Assembly (NCBI GenBank): GCA_019918135.1
Contig: WBZZ01001018.1
Span: forward strand, 44,437 to 108,436
From: Paulinella micropora
Taxonomy: Eukaryota > Cercozoa > Imbricatea > Euglyphida > Paulinellidae
Direction of reading: 5' to 3'
DNA length: 64,000 bases
Shown here: piece by piece, positions 61,034 to 64,000 of the stretch
How the letters are laid out: each line of letters opens with the position of its first letter
Position numbering within the stretch: position 1 is the stretch's first letter
The notes under the pieces: generated by a model
What the model saw: the letters and a program-made list of their open reading frames with translations, nothing else
What the model was told of the DNA's origin: nothing
Databases searched by the model: none
Program-made: the position numbers and the translations under genes

Positions 61034-63960
61034 ATGAACACTTACCTCCTTTGGTCCATGCTGTTGCTACTGGCGTGGCGCGCGGCCGCGGAGTGCCCGT
61101 ACGTGTGGCGTGCGCCCCTACCGTCGGACCTGCTGCTGGAGCTGGTCGTGCCCGCGGGCGGCGCTGTCTGGACGCTGCCGGCGGGCGGCGCGCCCGGGCG
61201 CCGCCGGCAACTAGTACAGGCCGGTGTCTTCACGGTGTACTGGGGCGACAACACGGTCGTGCAGACGTGCTCGGCGGCCGCGCCGTGCACGCACACGTTC
61301 GCGAGCGCCGGCGTGTTCACCACTGTCATCGAGGGCCCTGTCGCAGGCTGGGCCATGACGCTGGCCTGGCGCGAGCAGAACGTCGACGGGGTCGCGCTGC
61401 GCTCTATTGCGCAGTGGGGCGGGCTCGAGCTAGCTACAGAGGGTGGCTACCACTTCTACGGCGAGGCGCAGCTGCTCAGTCTGCCGCCGCTGTCGGCCAT
61501 CGACACCTCCCGGGTCACGAGCTTCGCCTTCAGCTTCGCGGGCTTGTCGGCGTGCACGGATGTGTCAGCTCTTGACCCGCGTTCGGCGCTCGTGCTGACG
61601 GGTGCCTTCGCCCATTCGCCGTGCCTGACGTTTGCCAACGTCAGCGCTTGGGACGTGTCGCGAGTGCGGGACCTGTCCCTGGCGTTCGCCGGCACCACTG
61701 TTACGGGCATCTCCGGCCTAGAGCGCTGGAACGTGTCGCGCGTCGTGAACGCGACCGGCCTGTTCGCCAACGCCACCGCGCTGCAGGCGGACCTGTCGCA
61801 CTGGCGGCTGGATAGCCTGCAGGACGCTACGGACATGCTGGCGGGCGCGCCGCAGCTAGCGCAGAACTTGGGTGGTTGGAACGTGGCCTGGACGCAGCAG
61901 ACGTGCCTGCAGCTGGTGCAGCCGGCGACCGTGCAGGTGCCGTCTGCCTGCCAGCAGTGGCTGCCGGCCCAGGGCAGCCCCGCGGTCTTGGTCGTGAACG
62001 CGGCCACCGCCAGCCCGGCGCAGTACGCGCTGCCGTTCTTGCCCGACGCGAATGCGGGCGGCAGCTTTCCTTACACGGCCAGCTGGGGCGACGGGACGGC
62101 GACGAGCACGTGCGACAACACGGCGCCGTGCACGCACTTGTACGCGGCGGCCGGCAACTACACGATTTCACTCACGGGCGCGGCCATCGTCGGCTTCACC
62201 ACGCGCGACGCACTTGTCCTCACGGGCAACTGTACGGACCAAACCCTGGCCAACGGCTCTCCCTGGCACGACAGCGACGGGCCAACCTACGATTGTGCCA
62301 CTTACTACACGGCCCCGGAAGTTTGTGTGGGGTCCGAAGACTATGTTTTTGCCGGGCTGACCGCCTACGACGCCTGCTGTGCGTGCGGCGGTGGGATCTT
62401 AGAGCGAGATCTGTCCGTGCCCGTGCTGACCTCGGTCCAGAGCTGGGGCCCCGTGCGTCTGCACACATCCGCTGGCGCGCACTTTGCCGGCTCGTTGCTC
62501 ACGTCCGCGCCGCCGCCGTTGCCTGCCTCCAGCGGCCTGCGCTCGTTGGTGCGCTTGTTAGACGGCCTGCGGTCGCTCGGTTCCGCGACGCTCAACGTCA
62601 GCGCGCTCGACACGTCGGTTGTCACGAACCTCACCGACCTCACGTCCGGCGCTCCGCAGCTAGGGCTGGTGGGGCTGGGCAGCTGGGACACGTCGGCGGT
62701 CGTGGACGCGACGCGCGCCTTTAAGGGCAATGCGGGCCCTCTGGCCGGGGTGGCGCTGTGGAACGTGAGCGCGCTCGAGTACGCGGTGGACATGTTCAAG
62801 CGCGCGCTAGTCTTTGACGAGGACCTGTCGGGCTGGCAACCCCGCCGGCTCCGCGCTGGCGCCGGCCTCTTCGCGCTGGCATCCGCCTTCCGCGGCCGGG
62901 GGGTAGGGGGCTGGTCGTCCGAGAACCTGGCCACCAACTCCACGGCGTGCGGCGAACCCTTCCACGGCACGCGCTGCCTGCCACAGTCCTGCGTTTGGCC
63001 CGCCTGGTGCTACAACGCGTCGTTAGTCTTCGAGGCACGGATCAACGTCCTGGTCAGGAACGCCCTGAAGCAGCTCTACGTGCTGACCACGACCAGCAGC
63101 AACCCCTTGCAAGTGAATTACGGCGCCGGCGGTGGTTGGGTCAGCTGCAACCAGGCCAGCGCCACCACCAACACACCCAACATCTGCCGGCCCGTCACCA
63201 ACACTGGTTACGCCGCGGTCGGCACTTATACGCTGCTCATCACGGGGCGGCTGGACGGGCTCCTTAGCCTGGTAACTCGCGCCAACGACAACCAGCTCAA
63301 GTTCGAAGCTATTTATTCCTGGGGGAACGTTTCGCTCGCCACGCCCCCCGCGTACGTCATCAATGACGGTACCCTGCTCAGCGGTTTCTTGACCACCAGT
63401 AACGGGGCTTGGTGGAATACCCCTCGACCGCGCTTACCAACCTGGTCTACCTGGCGCCCACCAACGGCACGAACGCGCTCGCGCGCGTCACCCGCGCCGA
63501 CTACCTTTTTCGCAATGCCTACAGGCTAGTCGGCGACCTGAGCGACTGGCGCGTGGCTTTTACCGGCAGCGCCGCCGGGGCCTGGGCGAACGCGAGACAG
63601 TTTCAACCAGGACATCAGCGCCTGGCCATGAGTGCCGTTACTGACACTTCGTTTATGTTCGCGGGCGCCGAACAATTTAACCAGCCGCTCGACCCGTGGG
63701 GCGTCTCCACCTGGTCGATGGAATCGATGTTTGACGGTGCGGTGGCTTTCAATCAGCCGCTGCCTAGCTGGAACCAACAGGGCACGCTCACCAACATTCG
63801 TAGCATGTTCAAGGGGGCCAGGGCTTTCAACCAGCCGCTCGGCGCCTGGGACATGTCGGCCCTGGTCGTCGACTTTGGTCCCACGGACGAAGTGTCCCCC
63901 TTCGCGGGCTGTTGCAGCTTCGTGCAGGACCTGAGCGCCTGGCCCTGCCCACGACATTAG
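61034..63960 (+). pseudogene. Right-arm copy of the two-module surface protein, frame-broken
   Basis: Identical to the 49872 gene's product from the ATG at 61034 through about residue 796. Then a C5 run is read as C4 near 63420, and the frame stops at 63529. Three more one-base differences follow: T3 for T2 near 63601, C2 for C3 near 63627, C3 for C4 near 63945. All are in short homopolymers and none is present in the left arm. This is most likely poor consensus near an assembly end, not biological decay. Confidence 0.8.
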
Positions 63961-64000
63961 CCGACTGCCAGGCCCTCGCGACCGATTCGCGCCTAACGTA

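Larger units (their letters stand above)
46904..64000. repeat. Giant inverted repeat: two arms of about 8.5 kb
   Basis: Left arm 46904-55421, right arm 55487-64000. Positions pair as x + x' = 110,908 near the centre, 110,906 beyond about 52.5 kb after two one-base G/C-run differences, and 110,904 at the window edge. The proteins compared are identical in the two arms, apart from the homopolymer-shifted right end. The palindrome reaches the window edge, so its full length is unknown. It has the form expected of a read-through of a covalently closed end. Confidence 0.95.

Noticed and set aside
1-64000. tRNA or rRNA genes
   Set aside because: I saw no cloverleaf with conserved loops or rRNA-like segment; a tRNA scan would be needed to exclude one fully.

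Overview
The window reads like part of a large, GC-rich, compactly coded linear DNA genome of eukaryotic-virus type, probably a giant virus (Nucleocytoviricota-like) of a protist or alga. The support is indirect. Long single-exon genes lie on both strands with short gaps, a few genes carry small GT-AG introns, and the genes include SKP1, F-box proteins, a Deg-type protease, an HNH-type nuclease, a P-loop kinase and very large secreted repeat proteins. There are no rRNA or tRNA genes and no bacterial operon signals. I found no viral hallmark gene (capsid, polymerase, packaging ATPase), so the assignment is inference. Many predicted proteins resemble nothing I recognise. Gaps between genes are crowded with runs of A, T, C or G; coding regions are not.

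Layout: 0.5-20 kb holds mostly unknown genes, with a kinase-like P-loop protein (3.4 kb), a repeat-rich strand-switch region (6.2-8.4 kb), two F-box-like paralogues and a truncated third copy (8.4-10.6 kb), a Deg/trypsin-type protease (12.1 kb), a spliced HNH-like gene (17.0 kb) and a small gene with a broken frame (18.1 kb). At 20.5-24.5 kb a repeat-rich 829-residue protein and a small basic protein with a histone-H3-tail-like motif flank a second CA/TG strand-switch locus. At 25.4-33.5 kb are a spliced SKP1 homologue with a long coiled-coil insertion, two large unknown proteins, a spliced coiled-coil protein and a small unknown gene. At 33.8-49.9 kb is a cluster of secreted BspA/DUF285-type surface proteins built from shared modules, one of them 1901 residues with EGF-like and Ser/Thr/Pro-rich segments, plus two small membrane-protein paralogues and a BspA remnant. 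At 50.4-54.9 kb are an ankyrin-like protein, an F-box-like protein and a 658-residue unknown.

From 46,904 to 64,000 the sequence is one giant palindrome. Arms of about 8.5 kb meet at an unpaired 65-base centre (55,422-55,486), and where I compared them they differ only in homopolymer length. The simplest reading is that the molecule ends at the centre in a covalently closed hairpin that was read through, so genes right of about 55.45 kb are the same genes seen again on the other strand. A fold-back read artefact or a true inverted duplication remain possible.

Two functional themes stand out. One is a possible virus-encoded SCF ubiquitin-ligase module (SKP1 plus three F-box-like proteins). 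The other is a variable surface-adhesin array next to the chromosome end. Several apparent frame breaks fall in homopolymers and may be consensus errors.
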